Assembly (NCBI GenBank): GCA_964385635.1
Contig: CAYLPU010000024.1
Coordinates: 1 to 55,224 of the forward strand
Direction of reading: 5' to 3'
DNA length: 55,224 nucleotides
Source: CAYLPU01 sp964385635
Lineage (GTDB): Bacteria; Chloroflexota; Anaerolineae; B4-G1
The first letter of the stretch is position 1, and each line of letters starts with the position of its first letter. Under the pieces are notes generated by a model. That model was not told where the DNA came from, did not search any database, and saw nothing but the letters and a program-made list of their open reading frames with translations. Of this stretch, positions 25,130-32,952 are shown in pieces. The translations under genes were made by a program, and so were the position numbers.

Positions 25130-26212
25130 ATGAGAGAAATCCTGGATGATCTGAACCGTTGGCTCGCTTCCGGTGAGCAAATCGCGCTGGCGACGGTGGT
25201 GTGGGCCGAGGGCTCCTCGCCCCGCCCACTGGGCTCGCGTTTGGCGATGACCGGTTCTGGCCAGATGACCGGATCGGTCAGCGGCGGGTGCGTGGAGGGG
25301 GCGGTCTTCGAGGAGGCGCAGGAGGTGCTCTCCGGCGGGCCGCCGAAGCGACTCCGCTACAGCGCAGTGGACGAGTCTGGCTGGGAGGTGGGGTTGGCCT
25401 GCGGGGGTACTATCGAGGTCTACGTCGAACCGCTGGTGGATGCCCATCGAAGGCTGCTGGCCCCGCTGGAGACAGAGGAGACCGTCGCGCTGGCGACCCG
25501 CCTCGACGGCGGCGGCCACCTGCTCGCCTGGCCCGACGGCCGCCTGGAGGGGGATCGCTCCCTGGCCCCCGGGTTGACCGCGTTGTTTCCTGGCCCGGCT
25601 GCCGAGTTGCGCCACTATCCCGAAGGGCCTGTCCTGGGCGAAGTCGAAGGGGTTGCCCTGAGCAAAGTCGAAGGGGACGTCTTCCTCGAGGTCTTCACCC
25701 CGCCGCCCACGCTGGTCATCGTCGGCGCGGTGCACGTGGCGGTGCCATTGGTGACGCTTTCGCAGACGCTGGGCTTCCGCGTGCGGGTGGTGGACGCGCG
25801 GCGGGCCTTCGCCACCCGGGAGCGTTTCCCCACAGTGGATGAACTGATCGTCGCCTGGCCGCAGGAGGCGCTGAAGGTGGGAGAACTGGGGCCGCAGCAC
25901 TACGTCGTGATTCTCTCCCATGACCCCAAGTTCGACCTGCCTGCGCTGCAAGTTGCGCTGCGCAGCCAGGCGGCCTACGTTGGGCTCATCGGTTCACGCA
26001 CCACGCAGGCGAAGCGAAAGGCCGCGCTGCGGGAGGCGGGCTTCGGCGAGGCGGAACTGGCGCGCATCCACGGCCCGGTGGGGCTCGACCTGGGCGGGCG
26101 AGAGCCGGCCGAAATCGCGCTGGCGATCCTGGCAGAGATCGTCGCTGTGCGGGCCAGACCTGATAGGCCAGACCTGACAGGTTTCAGAAAACCTGTCAGG
26201 TCTCGAGAGTGA
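25130..26212 (+). CDS. XdhC/CoxI family molybdenum-enzyme maturation factor
   Basis: A 360-residue cytoplasmic protein. The N-terminal domain has LATVVWAEGSSPRPLGSRLA and TGSVSGGCVEGAVFEEA; the C-terminal Rossmann domain has LVIVGAVHVAVPLV, YVGLIGSRTTQAKR and GLDLGGREPAEIALAILAEIVA. XdhC-type proteins hand sulfurated molybdenum cofactor to xanthine-dehydrogenase-like enzymes, none of which is in this window. Two repeats have become coding: a GAAGTCGAAGGGG type unit at about 25619-25680 (GEVEG, SKVEG), and the 34-bp AGACCTGACAGG palindrome at 26170-26203, which supplies the last residues (PDLTGFRKPVRSRE). The true protein probably ended near VRARP. Confidence 0.87.
   Translation: MREILDDLNRWLASGEQIALATVVWAEGSSPRPLGSRLAMTGSGQMTGSVSGGCVEGAVFEEAQEVLSGGPPKRLRYSAVDESGWEVGLACGGTIEVYVEPLVDAHRRLLAPLETEETVALATRLDGGGHLLAWPDGRLEGDRSLAPGLTALFPGPAAELRHYPEGPVLGEVEGVALSKVEGDVFLEVFTPPPTLVIVGAVHVAVPLVTLSQTLGFRVRVVDARRAFATRERFPTVDELIVAWPQEALKVGELGPQHYVVILSHDPKFDLPALQVALRSQAAYVGLIGSRTTQAKRKAALREAGFGEAELARIHGPVGLDLGGREPAEIALAILAEIVAVRARPDRPDLTGFRKPVRSRE
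25619..25680 (+). repeat. GAAGTCGAAGGGG repeat units inside xdhC-like gene
   Basis: Two near copies of a unit centred on GAAGTCGAAGGGG / CAAAGTCGAAGGGG are translated as VLGEVEG and ALSKVEG, in a loop between the two XdhC domains. They belong to a class of short dispersed repeats that keep the frame open in both directions. Confidence 0.6.
26170..26203. repeat. 34-bp AGACCTGACAGG palindrome, copy 1
   Basis: AGACCTGACAGGTTT and its complement flank a 4-base centre. This copy forms the 3' end of the XdhC coding region. Other copies are at 28286-28319 and 32839-32872. Confidence 0.9.
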
Positions 26213-26293
26213 CCTGGCGACGCCGAAGATGGGTGGGCGGGAGTCGATGCAGGAGGTGAGGAGAGTGAATCCCCGATATTCGAGGAGCATCAG

Positions 26294-27436
26294 ATGAGTC
26301 TGAAGGGACACAGGAAAGTCTTCGATCGGCGAGAGTTCCTCAAAGGGACAGCGACGTTGGGTGTCACTGCCCTGGCCCAGCGTCTTCTGGGAGGTGTGGC
26401 CCCGCTGACGCAAGCCGCCGGGGCAGGGAAGACACCCGAGCCACCGGCTGTATCTGGCCGAGTGGAGGCTGATGACCTGGATCACCACATCTACCTCCCC
26501 TCTGTCTCCGTCCAGCAGGCTTCGGCCCACGCCCACGGTCCCTCAAAACTCGGCCTGCACACGCTGCGCCCCAACGGCGCGGTCTCGTTCGTGCAAGCCG
26601 TGCACGACGCTGGCGCGCACGTGGCACTGGTGAAGGCGCTCGACGATTTCGGATACCTGCGACGGGTGAAGGAAATCTCGCCTGAGACGGTCACCGTCGC
26701 CCGTTCGAACTGCGTGGTAGCGGTGGACCCCAGCGGTGATCCGGCGGAGAAGGCCCATGATGTGATAGACGAGCATATGCCGAACTGGGCCTACGAGAAG
26801 GACGTCGTGGACTATTGGGAGATACTGAACGAGAACGACCCGCCTGCCATAGCAGGGCACGTCTGGCTGGCGCAATTCTATATCGAAGCGATGAAGATCG
26901 CTGAAGAGAACGATTATAAACTGGCGCTCTTCTCCTACAGCGTCGGCGTGCCCCAGTGGCACGAATGGGAGGCTATCGTGGAGACGGGGGTTTTTGCGCG
27001 GGCCAAAGAGAAAGGTCACATCCTGGCGTTGCACGAGTACGGCTGGCCGACGACGGACTACCGCTGGGGCGAGCCCACGGAGGATCAACCACCCTACGAG
27101 GATCGAGGCGTCCTGACCGGGCGCTATCGCTACCTCTATCGCGACTTCCTCATCCCACGGGACGAGGTCATCCCGCTGGCGATCACTGAAAGTGGCCTCG
27201 ATCCGCTTTTGGGCGGCCCATCCGGCGAGGGCCCCTGGCGTGAGCGCTACGTGGAGAATATGATCTGGTACGACACCAAGTTGCGCGAGGATGATTACGT
27301 CATCGGCGCGACGATGTTCACCATCGGCTCCTTCGGCAGTTGGGAGGACTACGACTACGAGGAACTATTGTGGCCTGGCCATCCCTATGGTGGACAGAAT
27401 TTCCTCGACTACATCGTTTCGCTCAAAGATGCATGA
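26294..27436 (+). CDS. Tat-exported glycoside-hydrolase-like protein
   Basis: A 380-residue protein with a twin-arginine signal (DRREFLKGTATLGVTALAQ). The mature N-terminus contains the HHIYLPSVSV motif shared by other secreted proteins here. The rest looks like a TIM-barrel clan GH-A fold: strand WEILNENDP with a candidate acid/base glutamate near residue 178, LALHEYGWP, and LAITESGLDP with a candidate nucleophile near residue 300. No named GH family can be assigned, so the sugar is unknown. The start at 26294 gives a complete Tat signal. The last 28 bases overlap the end of the convergent ABC permease. Confidence 0.65.
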   Translation: MSLKGHRKVFDRREFLKGTATLGVTALAQRLLGGVAPLTQAAGAGKTPEPPAVSGRVEADDLDHHIYLPSVSVQQASAHAHGPSKLGLHTLRPNGAVSFVQAVHDAGAHVALVKALDDFGYLRRVKEISPETVTVARSNCVVAVDPSGDPAEKAHDVIDEHMPNWAYEKDVVDYWEILNENDPPAIAGHVWLAQFYIEAMKIAEENDYKLALFSYSVGVPQWHEWEAIVETGVFARAKEKGHILALHEYGWPTTDYRWGEPTEDQPPYEDRGVLTGRYRYLYRDFLIPRDEVIPLAITESGLDPLLGGPSGEGPWRERYVENMIWYDTKLREDDYVIGATMFTIGSFGSWEDYDYEELLWPGHPYGGQNFLDYIVSLKDA

Positions 27437-28254
27437 GCACTCCGCACCAGCGACTTCACTGCCAGGCTCAACAAGTAGGCAGCCCCGGCGACTAAGATGA
27501 TCGTCGCGCCGGAGGTCAGGTTCAGGAAGTAGGAGAGCCACAACCCCGTCGCCGTGAAAATCACCCCCAGGATACTCGCCAGCACCATCATCTTCCTCAT
27601 ATCCTTCACGAACTGCCCGCTGATGGCCGCCGGCATCGTCAGCAAGGCGATGACCATAATCAGCCCCACCACCCGCATCATCATCACCACCGTGAGCGCG
27701 ATCATGCACAGCAGGGTCATATAAATCGCGTCCACTGGCACGCCCTCCACGGTGGCGAAGGTCTCGTCGAAGGAAATCGCCAGCAGTTCCTTGTAGAACA
27801 GTGCCACCAGCGCGATGATGACCAGGTCGAGCATCAGCATGATCAGCAGGTCGCTTGACGGGACGGCCAGAATGCTGCCGAAGAGGTAACTCATCAGATC
27901 CGCCTTGTAGCCCTCTGTCAGATCCACGAAGATGATGCCCAGCGCCATGCCGATGGCCCACATCACGCCGATGACCGTGTCTGCCCGCTGGCGGGTCTTG
28001 CGCTGCACTGCACCCATCCCTAGTGCCGCCGCCACGCTGAAGATGATCGCGCCCAGTACTGGGTTGAGCCTGAGGAAGTAGCCCAGGCCGACACCTCCGT
28101 ACGCCGCGTGCGCGATGCCGCCGCTGACGAAGACAATTCGTTTGATGACGACGAACGTGCCGATGACGCCGCAGGCGACGCTGACCAACACCCCTGCCAT
28201 CAGCGCGTTACGCATAAAGGTGAATCGTAGAGCCTCGACTAAAGCGTCAATCAT
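27409..28254 (-). CDS. Metal ABC transporter permease (ZnuB/MntB type)
   Basis: A 281-residue membrane protein with eight to nine helices and the family features of ABC-3 permeases for Zn2+/Mn2+: early AGVLVSVACGVIGTFVVIKRIVFVSGGIAHAAYGGVGLGYFL, the EAA-like GMALGIIFVDLTEG, and ALLTMPAAISGQFVKDMRKMM near the end. It lies 65 bases downstream of its ATPase. No solute-binding protein or Zur/MntR-like regulator is nearby, so the operon is incomplete here or the binding protein is elsewhere. The end overlaps the opposing glycosidase-like gene by 28 bases. Confidence 0.9.
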   Translation of the reverse strand: MIDALVEALRFTFMRNALMAGVLVSVACGVIGTFVVIKRIVFVSGGIAHAAYGGVGLGYFLRLNPVLGAIIFSVAAALGMGAVQRKTRQRADTVIGVMWAIGMALGIIFVDLTEGYKADLMSYLFGSILAVPSSDLLIMLMLDLVIIALVALFYKELLAISFDETFATVEGVPVDAIYMTLLCMIALTVVMMMRVVGLIMVIALLTMPAAISGQFVKDMRKMMVLASILGVIFTATGLWLSYFLNLTSGATIILVAGAAYLLSLAVKSLVRSAHASLSETM

Positions 28255-28285
28255 AACTGCATCTCTCCAGGTGATTACTCAGGCC

Positions 28286-28319
28286 AGACCTGACAGGTTT
28301 CGGAAAACCTGTCAGGTCT
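28286..28319. repeat. 34-bp AGACCTGACAGG palindrome, copy 2
   Basis: The same palindrome as at 26170 fills the gap between the ATPase stop and the permease start. In RNA it would form a long stable hairpin, so it may modulate the ATPase:permease ratio or protect the upstream mRNA. Confidence 0.9.
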
Positions 28320-29099
28320 TCACATGTGCTCCGGGAAGACCCGGTGCGGCACGCCATGCGCGATCAGGTCGATGGGACACTGGTATGCCAGTACCAGCAT
28401 GTCCGGCGTGATTTGCTTCTCCCCGTGGTAGAACAACCGCCGGTTGAGGCAGCCCACCGTCTTCACATGAGACGATATCGCGCTCATATCATGCGATACC
28501 ATCAAAATCGCGGTGTGCTCGTTCAACTGTCTCAGGAGTTCGTAGGTGTTGGTGCTCACCTGGGGATCGACGCTCGCCATGGGCTCGTCCAGAAGCAGGA
28601 TTTTGGGCTCCGTCGCCAGCGCACGGGCGATGTAGACCCGCTGCCGCTGCCCGCCCGAGAGCACACCCATGGGACGACCGCGCATGTCCAGCATGTCCAC
28701 GCTGCGCAGCACCCGCGCCACAATTTCGTCGTCCTCGGCAGTGTAACGCTGCAGCAGGCGACGATGGCCCAACCGCCCCATCCGGGCCACGTCCCACACG
28801 CTGATGGGAAAGTCGCGGTCAAACTCCACTGACTGGGGCACGTAGCCGATGTATCGCCGCCCCTCCTTGACGCTCTTGCCTATGACGCGCACCTCGCCCC
28901 GCATAGGCGGGAGTAGCCCCATCAACACCTTGAGCAGCGTCGTCTTGCCGCCCCCGTTCGGGCCGATCAGCCCGATGAAGTCCAGTTCCTTGACCGAGAG
29001 ATTGATATCCTCCAGCACAGGCTCGTCATCGTAGCCTGCCCAGAGGTGCCGGACCGAGATCACCTCTCGCTGTACACCCGTCGTTTCCGCGTGTCCCAT
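28320..29099 (-). CDS. Metal ABC transporter ATP-binding protein (ZnuC/MntA type)
   Basis: A 259-residue ABC ATPase: Walker A GPNGGGKTTLLK near residue 47, Q-loop YVPQ, signature LSGGQRQRVYIARAL near 148, Walker B ILLLDEPMASVD near 168, and the switch histidine in MVSHD. The VEFDRDFPISVWDVARMG stretch between Q-loop and signature is typical of Zn/Mn transporters. AGGGGGA lies four bases before the ATG. It pairs with the permease downstream. Confidence 0.92.
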   Translation of the reverse strand: MGHAETTGVQREVISVRHLWAGYDDEPVLEDINLSVKELDFIGLIGPNGGGKTTLLKVLMGLLPPMRGEVRVIGKSVKEGRRYIGYVPQSVEFDRDFPISVWDVARMGRLGHRRLLQRYTAEDDEIVARVLRSVDMLDMRGRPMGVLSGGQRQRVYIARALATEPKILLLDEPMASVDPQVSTNTYELLRQLNEHTAILMVSHDMSAISSHVKTVGCLNRRLFYHGEKQITPDMLVLAYQCPIDLIAHGVPHRVFPEHM

Positions 29100-29168
29100 T
29101 TTTCCCCCTGTTACTGGCCCAACATCTCGGCGAGTGGTTATCTGCCGTTTGGGTAACTGCCCAGCCAG

Positions 29169-29264
29169 TCATAAATAGAACACAGATGCTATACTCAGCG
29201 CCAGGCTGACGGCGACGGTCGTCTTATCCGTGCCTCCCTTGCCACTGGCGACGGTGACGATCAC
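29169..29264 (-). pseudogene. Stub of a MinD/NifH-type P-loop ATPase
   Basis: A 31-codon frame with a GTG start overlapping the upstream hydrolase stop (GTGA). It reads VIVTVASGKGGTDKTT then VAVSLALS, the exact N-terminus of MinD-superfamily (iron-sulfur carrier / CooC-like) ATPases, except that the P-loop GKGGTGKTT carries Asp for the second Gly, and the frame stops right after. Genes of this ATPase type often sit with the hydrolase type found upstream. I read it as the remains of a deleted downstream gene of this operon. Confidence 0.75.
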
Positions 29265-30094
29265 AGGCACTCAAGTCTGGTCCCCGCCGGGCAGGGGCGC
29301 ACGATGGATGGACCAAGAGTGAGCAATAGCCTGACGAAGGCCGCCTCACCGGTGCAGTGGTTCGGGTAGACGCGCTGCACAGACTCCGTCTCCGCCAGTA
29401 CGTCGCCGACATGCCGCAAGTAATCTGCGTCGGCGCTGGTCAAGTGCAGGCCCCCGGCGATGACCACGACAGGGCCCTCGAAGGTGCGCTGCACGTGTGC
29501 CAGCGTATTGAGCAGGCCGGCGTGGCAGCAGCCGCAGAGCAACACCAGCCGCTCATTCATCTCCAGCACTAGCGCCATGTCGTCCCGGTAGGGATCGGGG
29601 ACGAAGGCGTCGCCCTCGCGCACCAGGTGGTAGGCGCTGTGGCCCTCCGGCTCCGGGCGCAGCACGATCTCGCCTGTCGTCCAGATGCCGGGGAGGATCT
29701 CCTGCGGCGCATCACTCAGGCACAGCGCCAACCGGGCGGCCAATTCCTCTCTTCCCAGCGATAGGCCGACGCTCCGTGGCTCCCCCTCCCGCCGCGAAAA
29801 TCGCTCGCGGAAGAGATCGGCGTTGGCATAGAGCGGGGTGCCGGGGCGGACGCGCTCCAGCAGCGCGGGCAGACCGCCGGTGTGGTCGTAGTGAGCGTGG
29901 CTGATCGCCAGCGCGTCTACCGTCGCCGGGTCCACGCCCAGCAACTCCAGGTTGTGCAGCAGTACCGTGCCGCTCTGCCCGGTGTCGAAGAGCACACGCC
30001 CGGTCTCTGTCTCAATCAAAAACGACAGCCCATGCTCGCCCCAGAAGGGGGAACTTCGTTGAACTGCGTCGTCTACTACGCAGGTAATGTCCAT
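29261..30094 (-). CDS. MBL-fold metallo-hydrolase (dihydropterin-synthase-like)
   Basis: A 277-residue metallo-beta-lactamase-fold protein with the metal motif ISHAHYDHTGGLP near residue 64, later LCGCCHAGLLNTL and VIAGGLHL, and YPNHCTGEAAF near 245 for the remaining ligands. Overall pattern matches the family annotated as 7,8-dihydropterin-6-yl-methyl-4-(beta-D-ribofuranosyl)aminobenzene 5'-phosphate synthase-like, often found beside MinD-type ATPases and NifX-like proteins. A ribosome site GAGG and a good promoter precede it; the truncated ATPase follows with overlapping stop and start. Confidence 0.82.
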   Translation of the reverse strand: MDITCVVDDAVQRSSPFWGEHGLSFLIETETGRVLFDTGQSGTVLLHNLELLGVDPATVDALAISHAHYDHTGGLPALLERVRPGTPLYANADLFRERFSRREGEPRSVGLSLGREELAARLALCLSDAPQEILPGIWTTGEIVLRPEPEGHSAYHLVREGDAFVPDPYRDDMALVLEMNERLVLLCGCCHAGLLNTLAHVQRTFEGPVVVIAGGLHLTSADADYLRHVGDVLAETESVQRVYPNHCTGEAAFVRLLLTLGPSIVRPCPAGTRLECL

Positions 30095-30142
30095 ATATCA
30101 CCTCTTCCTGGCTGTGGGACAAACTACCCGTAAGTACATAGG

Positions 30143-30171
30143 ATTATAGCCCAATAGCGACCCTGGCACAA
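30143..30171 (-). promoter_or_regulatory. Promoter of the MBL hydrolase
   Basis: On the minus strand TTGTGC (30171-30166), a 17-base spacer and TATAAT (30148-30143) lie about 50 bases before the ATG at 30094, followed by an AAGAGG ribosome site. Confidence 0.65.
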
Positions 30172-30264
30172 ATGCATAACGCCCGGGGGAATCGTAGCAG
30201 TTCTGAGCGCCTCTAAGGCTCCTCGAAGTCCGTTCAAGGCGTTGAGCCTGTTCATCAATCCTGC

Positions 30265-31854
30265 TTACTTGACGTACCGGTACACATCCACCCGCGTGAA
30301 GTGCGCCTCGTCCACCCGTCGCGCGTTCGCCTCCAGCCACGCCTGCACCAGTCCACGCTCGTCCCACATCTCCATCTCGGTGGCGACCAACCAGACCGTG
30401 TTGTACCCTGCCGTCATCTCCTGCATGCGGTACGCGGCCTCCTGTTCGCTCATCAGATACGAGCCATCTGGGACACGGTGGTTGGTGTATAACCCCTCGC
30501 CCCAGGGGTATTTCTCCATGGGGAAGTAATAGTCGAAGGTATATCTGCCATAGGGGATCTGAAAGATGATCAATTCACCGAACGCGCGATGGTCGGACAT
30601 GACGAGTGGTAAGTACCACTTGAAGGGGTAGTCTGCGCCGGGGGCCTGGAGCACAATAGGGGCATCAGGCGTACGATAGCCAGCCACGTAGGCGGCAGCA
30701 GCGCGAAAGTCGGCCTTTGTTGGAACGGTGGCCTGCCGCCACAGGTTAGCGCCATTGAATACGAGGATAATGGTCACCAGGAGCACCACCGCCCAACGGC
30801 CCCAGCCCCCGCAGCACCGAAGGGAGGCCAATCCCAGAGCGACCAGCAGATAGAAGGCCAGCGCGGCCCAGATCAGGTAGCGGTCGGTGAAGAGCGGCTG
30901 CCGCAGCGAGATGAGCCACACGACCAGCAGCGGGGTCACGAGCCAGCATACCAGCGCCAGGCGGTCTTCCAGTCCCTTCGTCCTCGCGTGGGACAAGTTG
31001 GCAACTTGTCCTACGTAGGGGATTCCCACCAGCGGGCTCGCCAGCCCCCACATAGCCAGCGCGCCCATCAGCACCGCGCCCCAGGGCAAGCCCCACCCGT
31101 CCATCCCCGCGCTCCAGCCGTTGAGCAGAATCTCCGCCATCTCGTCCAGCGCATAGGGGTAAAAGCCAGTCTCGCGGGTCTGGAGCGCCAGCGGGGCCTG
31201 CCAGACGGCCAACGGCAGGTAGGGCAGGGTGAGACAGGCCAGGCTGACCAGCGCACCGCCCCATTGTCTCCGTGTCTGGGGCCACCAGGCGAGGGAGAGA
31301 AGCACCTGGATGGGGATCAGCAGGGCTGCCCAGATGTGGGAGTAGAAGGCCAGGCTGGTGGCGACGACCTGCACCGCCCACCAATGGTAGCCCTCTCCTT
31401 CGACAGCGCGGCGCAATCCGTAAACCGCCAGCAGGACCAACGCCGGCACCAGCGTGTACATCTTTACCTCCTGGCTATACCAGGCCAGGTAGGGAGAAGT
31501 GGTTGCCAGCAGCGCGGCGAGGAACCCCACAGGCCGGTTGAACAGGCGATGCCCCAGCGCGTAGACCAGCGGCATGCAGAGGACACCGAAAGCGAGCGAG
31601 AAGAAACGTAAGGCGTACTCGCTCGTGCCGGCGAGCGCGACCCAGCCGCGCAACAGCAAAAAGTAGAGCGGACCGTTCCAGCCGGGGCGGGTGAAGGTGG
31701 AGAGCATCTCCGGCCAGGGCACGGTGGCGAAACGCAGCGCATCCACCTCGTCCCGCCAGAGCGGCTGGACATTGAGGGACACGGCACGCACGGCAAAGGC
31801 TGCCAGCGCCAACAGGCCAATGGCAATGAGGTAGTGAGAACGGGAGCGGACCAT
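30265..31854 (-). CDS. GT-C glycosyltransferase (PMT/ArnT-like)
   Basis: A 529-residue membrane protein with about a dozen helices. The first loop has WRDEVDALRF (the DE acidic pair of polyprenyl-phosphate-dependent GT-C enzymes) and GWNGPLYFLLLRGW, family marks of dolichyl-P-mannose/ArnT-like transferases. A longer reading from 32175 is rejected because its first 107 codons overlap another gene; the ATG at 31854 overlaps that gene's stop (TGATG). A GGACAAGTTG palindrome sits in frame at 30991-31011 (VGQVANLSH). Sugar donor and acceptor are unknown; surface glycosylation is likely. Confidence 0.85.
   Translation of the reverse strand: MVRSRSHYLIAIGLLALAAFAVRAVSLNVQPLWRDEVDALRFATVPWPEMLSTFTRPGWNGPLYFLLLRGWVALAGTSEYALRFFSLAFGVLCMPLVYALGHRLFNRPVGFLAALLATTSPYLAWYSQEVKMYTLVPALVLLAVYGLRRAVEGEGYHWWAVQVVATSLAFYSHIWAALLIPIQVLLSLAWWPQTRRQWGGALVSLACLTLPYLPLAVWQAPLALQTRETGFYPYALDEMAEILLNGWSAGMDGWGLPWGAVLMGALAMWGLASPLVGIPYVGQVANLSHARTKGLEDRLALVCWLVTPLLVVWLISLRQPLFTDRYLIWAALAFYLLVALGLASLRCCGGWGRWAVVLLVTIILVFNGANLWRQATVPTKADFRAAAAYVAGYRTPDAPIVLQAPGADYPFKWYLPLVMSDHRAFGELIIFQIPYGRYTFDYYFPMEKYPWGEGLYTNHRVPDGSYLMSEQEAAYRMQEMTAGYNTVWLVATEMEMWDERGLVQAWLEANARRVDEAHFTRVDVYRYVK
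30991..31011. repeat. In-frame GGACAAGTTG palindrome, copy 2
   Basis: The same palindrome as at 7830, here in a loop between membrane segments of the GT-C enzyme and read as GQVANLSH. It is followed by CCTACGTAGG, which is also palindromic. Confidence 0.75.
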
Positions 31855-32168
31855 CACGTGGCGCGGCGGTACCAGCGCAGGATGACGAGAGCGATGCCCA
31901 GGGCCAGCACGACACCCAGTGCTACCCACAACAAGGCTGCCACAGCGCCGGTATAGGAGGAAAGAGGGACCGCTGCAGACGTAGATGAGACGGGAGTCGG
32001 GGTGGGGAGCGGCGATGCCCCCTCTGAAGTGCGTGGGGGTGGGGGTATGGGCGAGGTGAGGGCCGTGCCGCCGGGCAGCATGCCACGCAGCCATAACACC
32101 GCAGCAGCGATGAGCACCACGACCAGCGCCAACACAAACCACAGGCGAAGACGATGTAACTGGGTCAT
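31854..32168 (-). CDS. Small two-helix membrane protein preceding the GT-C enzyme
   Basis: 104 residues: a membrane helix near 10-30 (WFVLALVVVLIAAAVLWL), a P/S/T-rich external linker of about 40 residues (SPIPPPPRTSEGASPLP), and a second helix at 74-98 ending in a basic tail (RWYRRAT). No family recognised. A -10 box ends six bases before the ATG, so the message is probably leaderless, and the stop overlaps the glycosyltransferase start. It may be an accessory subunit of that enzyme, by position only. Confidence 0.65.
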   Translation of the reverse strand: MTQLHRLRLWFVLALVVVLIAAAVLWLRGMLPGGTALTSPIPPPPRTSEGASPLPTPTPVSSTSAAVPLSSYTGAVAALLWVALGVVLALGIALVILRWYRRAT

Positions 32169-32174
32169 AACTCA

Positions 32175-32204
32175 ATTATAACGCAACTGCCCTTGCTGCG
32201 CCAA
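32175..32204 (-). promoter_or_regulatory. Promoter of the small protein / GT-C operon
   Basis: Minus strand: TTGGCG (32204-32199), 18-base spacer, TATAAT (32180-32175), then six bases to the ATG at 32168. No room for a ribosome site, implying a leaderless transcript. Confidence 0.65.
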
Positions 32205-32228
32205 TTTGAGATGGCTCTCCCCGGTCGT

Positions 32229-32257
32229 TTGACTTCATCCCGCTGCCGCTATATAAT
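32229..32257 (+). promoter_or_regulatory. Promoter of ridA
   Basis: TTGACT (32229-32234), 17-base spacer, TATAAT (32252-32257): the closest match to consensus in the window. The leader to ridA is about 130 bases and contains the GGGTCTTCCGGATTTCGC repeat. Confidence 0.75.
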
Positions 32258-32326
32258 CTGGTTAGAGCATGGATTCCAGGACATCAACGGATTTCTACCC
32301 ATGCTGTGGAAGCGGTAGTCAGTATC

Positions 32327-32353
32327 GGGTCTTCCGGATTTCGCGGGGTAGAT
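32327..32353 (+). repeat. 27-bp GGGTCTTCCGGATTTCGC repeat, copy 1
   Basis: A 27-bp sequence beginning GGGTCTTCCGGATTTCGC and ending GGGGTAGAT in the ridA leader. A perfect inverted copy lies at 45524-45550. A dispersed repeat, or a shared regulatory element. Confidence 0.85.
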
Positions 32354-32392
32354 GTGTTCCAAGTATCTAGCATCAAATACAAGGAGGCACAA

Positions 32393-32818
32393 GTGAACAA
32401 ACAGATCATTGCCACAGACAAGGCACCGGCGGCGGTCGGGCCGTACTCGCAGGGAGTGCGCGTGGGCGATTTCATCTTCACCGCCGGGCAATTGGGCATC
32501 GTGCCGGGCACGAAGGAGTTCGCCGGATCGGACATCGAGAGCCAGACCCGCCAGGCGTTGGAGAACGTCAAGGCGGTGCTGGAAGCGGGCGGTTCGTGCC
32601 TGGAGCACGTGGTCAAGACCACGGTCTTCCTGCAGGACATCGGAGAGTTCACCCGGATGAACGGGGTGTACGCCGAGTTCTTCCCAGATGGCCCGCCCGC
32701 CCGCTCGGCGGTACAGGTGGCGGCGCTGCCACTGGGGGGACGGGTCGAGATCGAGGCGGTGGCCGAGGCGTGTGACTGCGAAGGCGGGGAGGAGAAGTGC
32801 GGCTGCCAGTGCCCCTGA
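32393..32818 (+). CDS. ridA: RidA family deaminase with cysteine-rich tail
   Basis: A 141-residue RidA (YjgF/YER057c) protein, which hydrolyses reactive enamine/imine intermediates of amino-acid metabolism. The GTG start at 32393 follows AAGGAGG. Family features: APAAVGPYSQGV, FTAGQLGIVPGT, the arginine/glutamate site in PARSAVQVAALPLGGRVEIEA. Instead of stopping there, it has the tail ACDCEGGEEKCGCQCP with five cysteines in C-x-C pattern. RidA proteins usually end just after the EIEA strand. The tail could bind metal (in a trimer, fifteen thiols) or sense redox state; this is inference. Confidence 0.92.
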   Translation: MNKQIIATDKAPAAVGPYSQGVRVGDFIFTAGQLGIVPGTKEFAGSDIESQTRQALENVKAVLEAGGSCLEHVVKTTVFLQDIGEFTRMNGVYAEFFPDGPPARSAVQVAALPLGGRVEIEAVAEACDCEGGEEKCGCQCP

Positions 32819-32838
32819 CGAGGGGAGCGTAGGAGAGA

Positions 32839-32872
32839 AGACCTGACAGGTTTAGGAAAACCTGTCAGGTCT
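32839..32872. repeat. 34-bp AGACCTGACAGG palindrome, copy 3
   Basis: Third copy, lying between ridA and the promoter of the next gene and oriented opposite to the other two as judged by the flanking GGCC. Here it could end the ridA transcript. Confidence 0.9.
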
Positions 32873-32916
32873 GGCCTTTCCACGGGTGCGGTGAGCATAA
32901 CCCACGCGCCCTCCCC

Positions 32917-32945
32917 TTGTCAATCAACCCCTGTGCGGGTACAAT
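32917..32945 (+). promoter_or_regulatory. Promoter giving a leaderless GT-C gene
   Basis: TTGTCA (32917-32922), 17-base spacer, TACAAT (32940-32945), then seven bases to the GTG at 32953. This decides the start: the upstream TTG at 32917 is the -35 box, not a start codon. Confidence 0.7.
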
Positions 32946-32952
32946 AGCCCTC

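Noticed and set aside
31855..32175. N-terminal extension of the GT-C enzyme by 107 codons
   Set aside because: That part overlaps a distinct small membrane protein with its own promoter, and reads as cysteine/arginine-rich noise.
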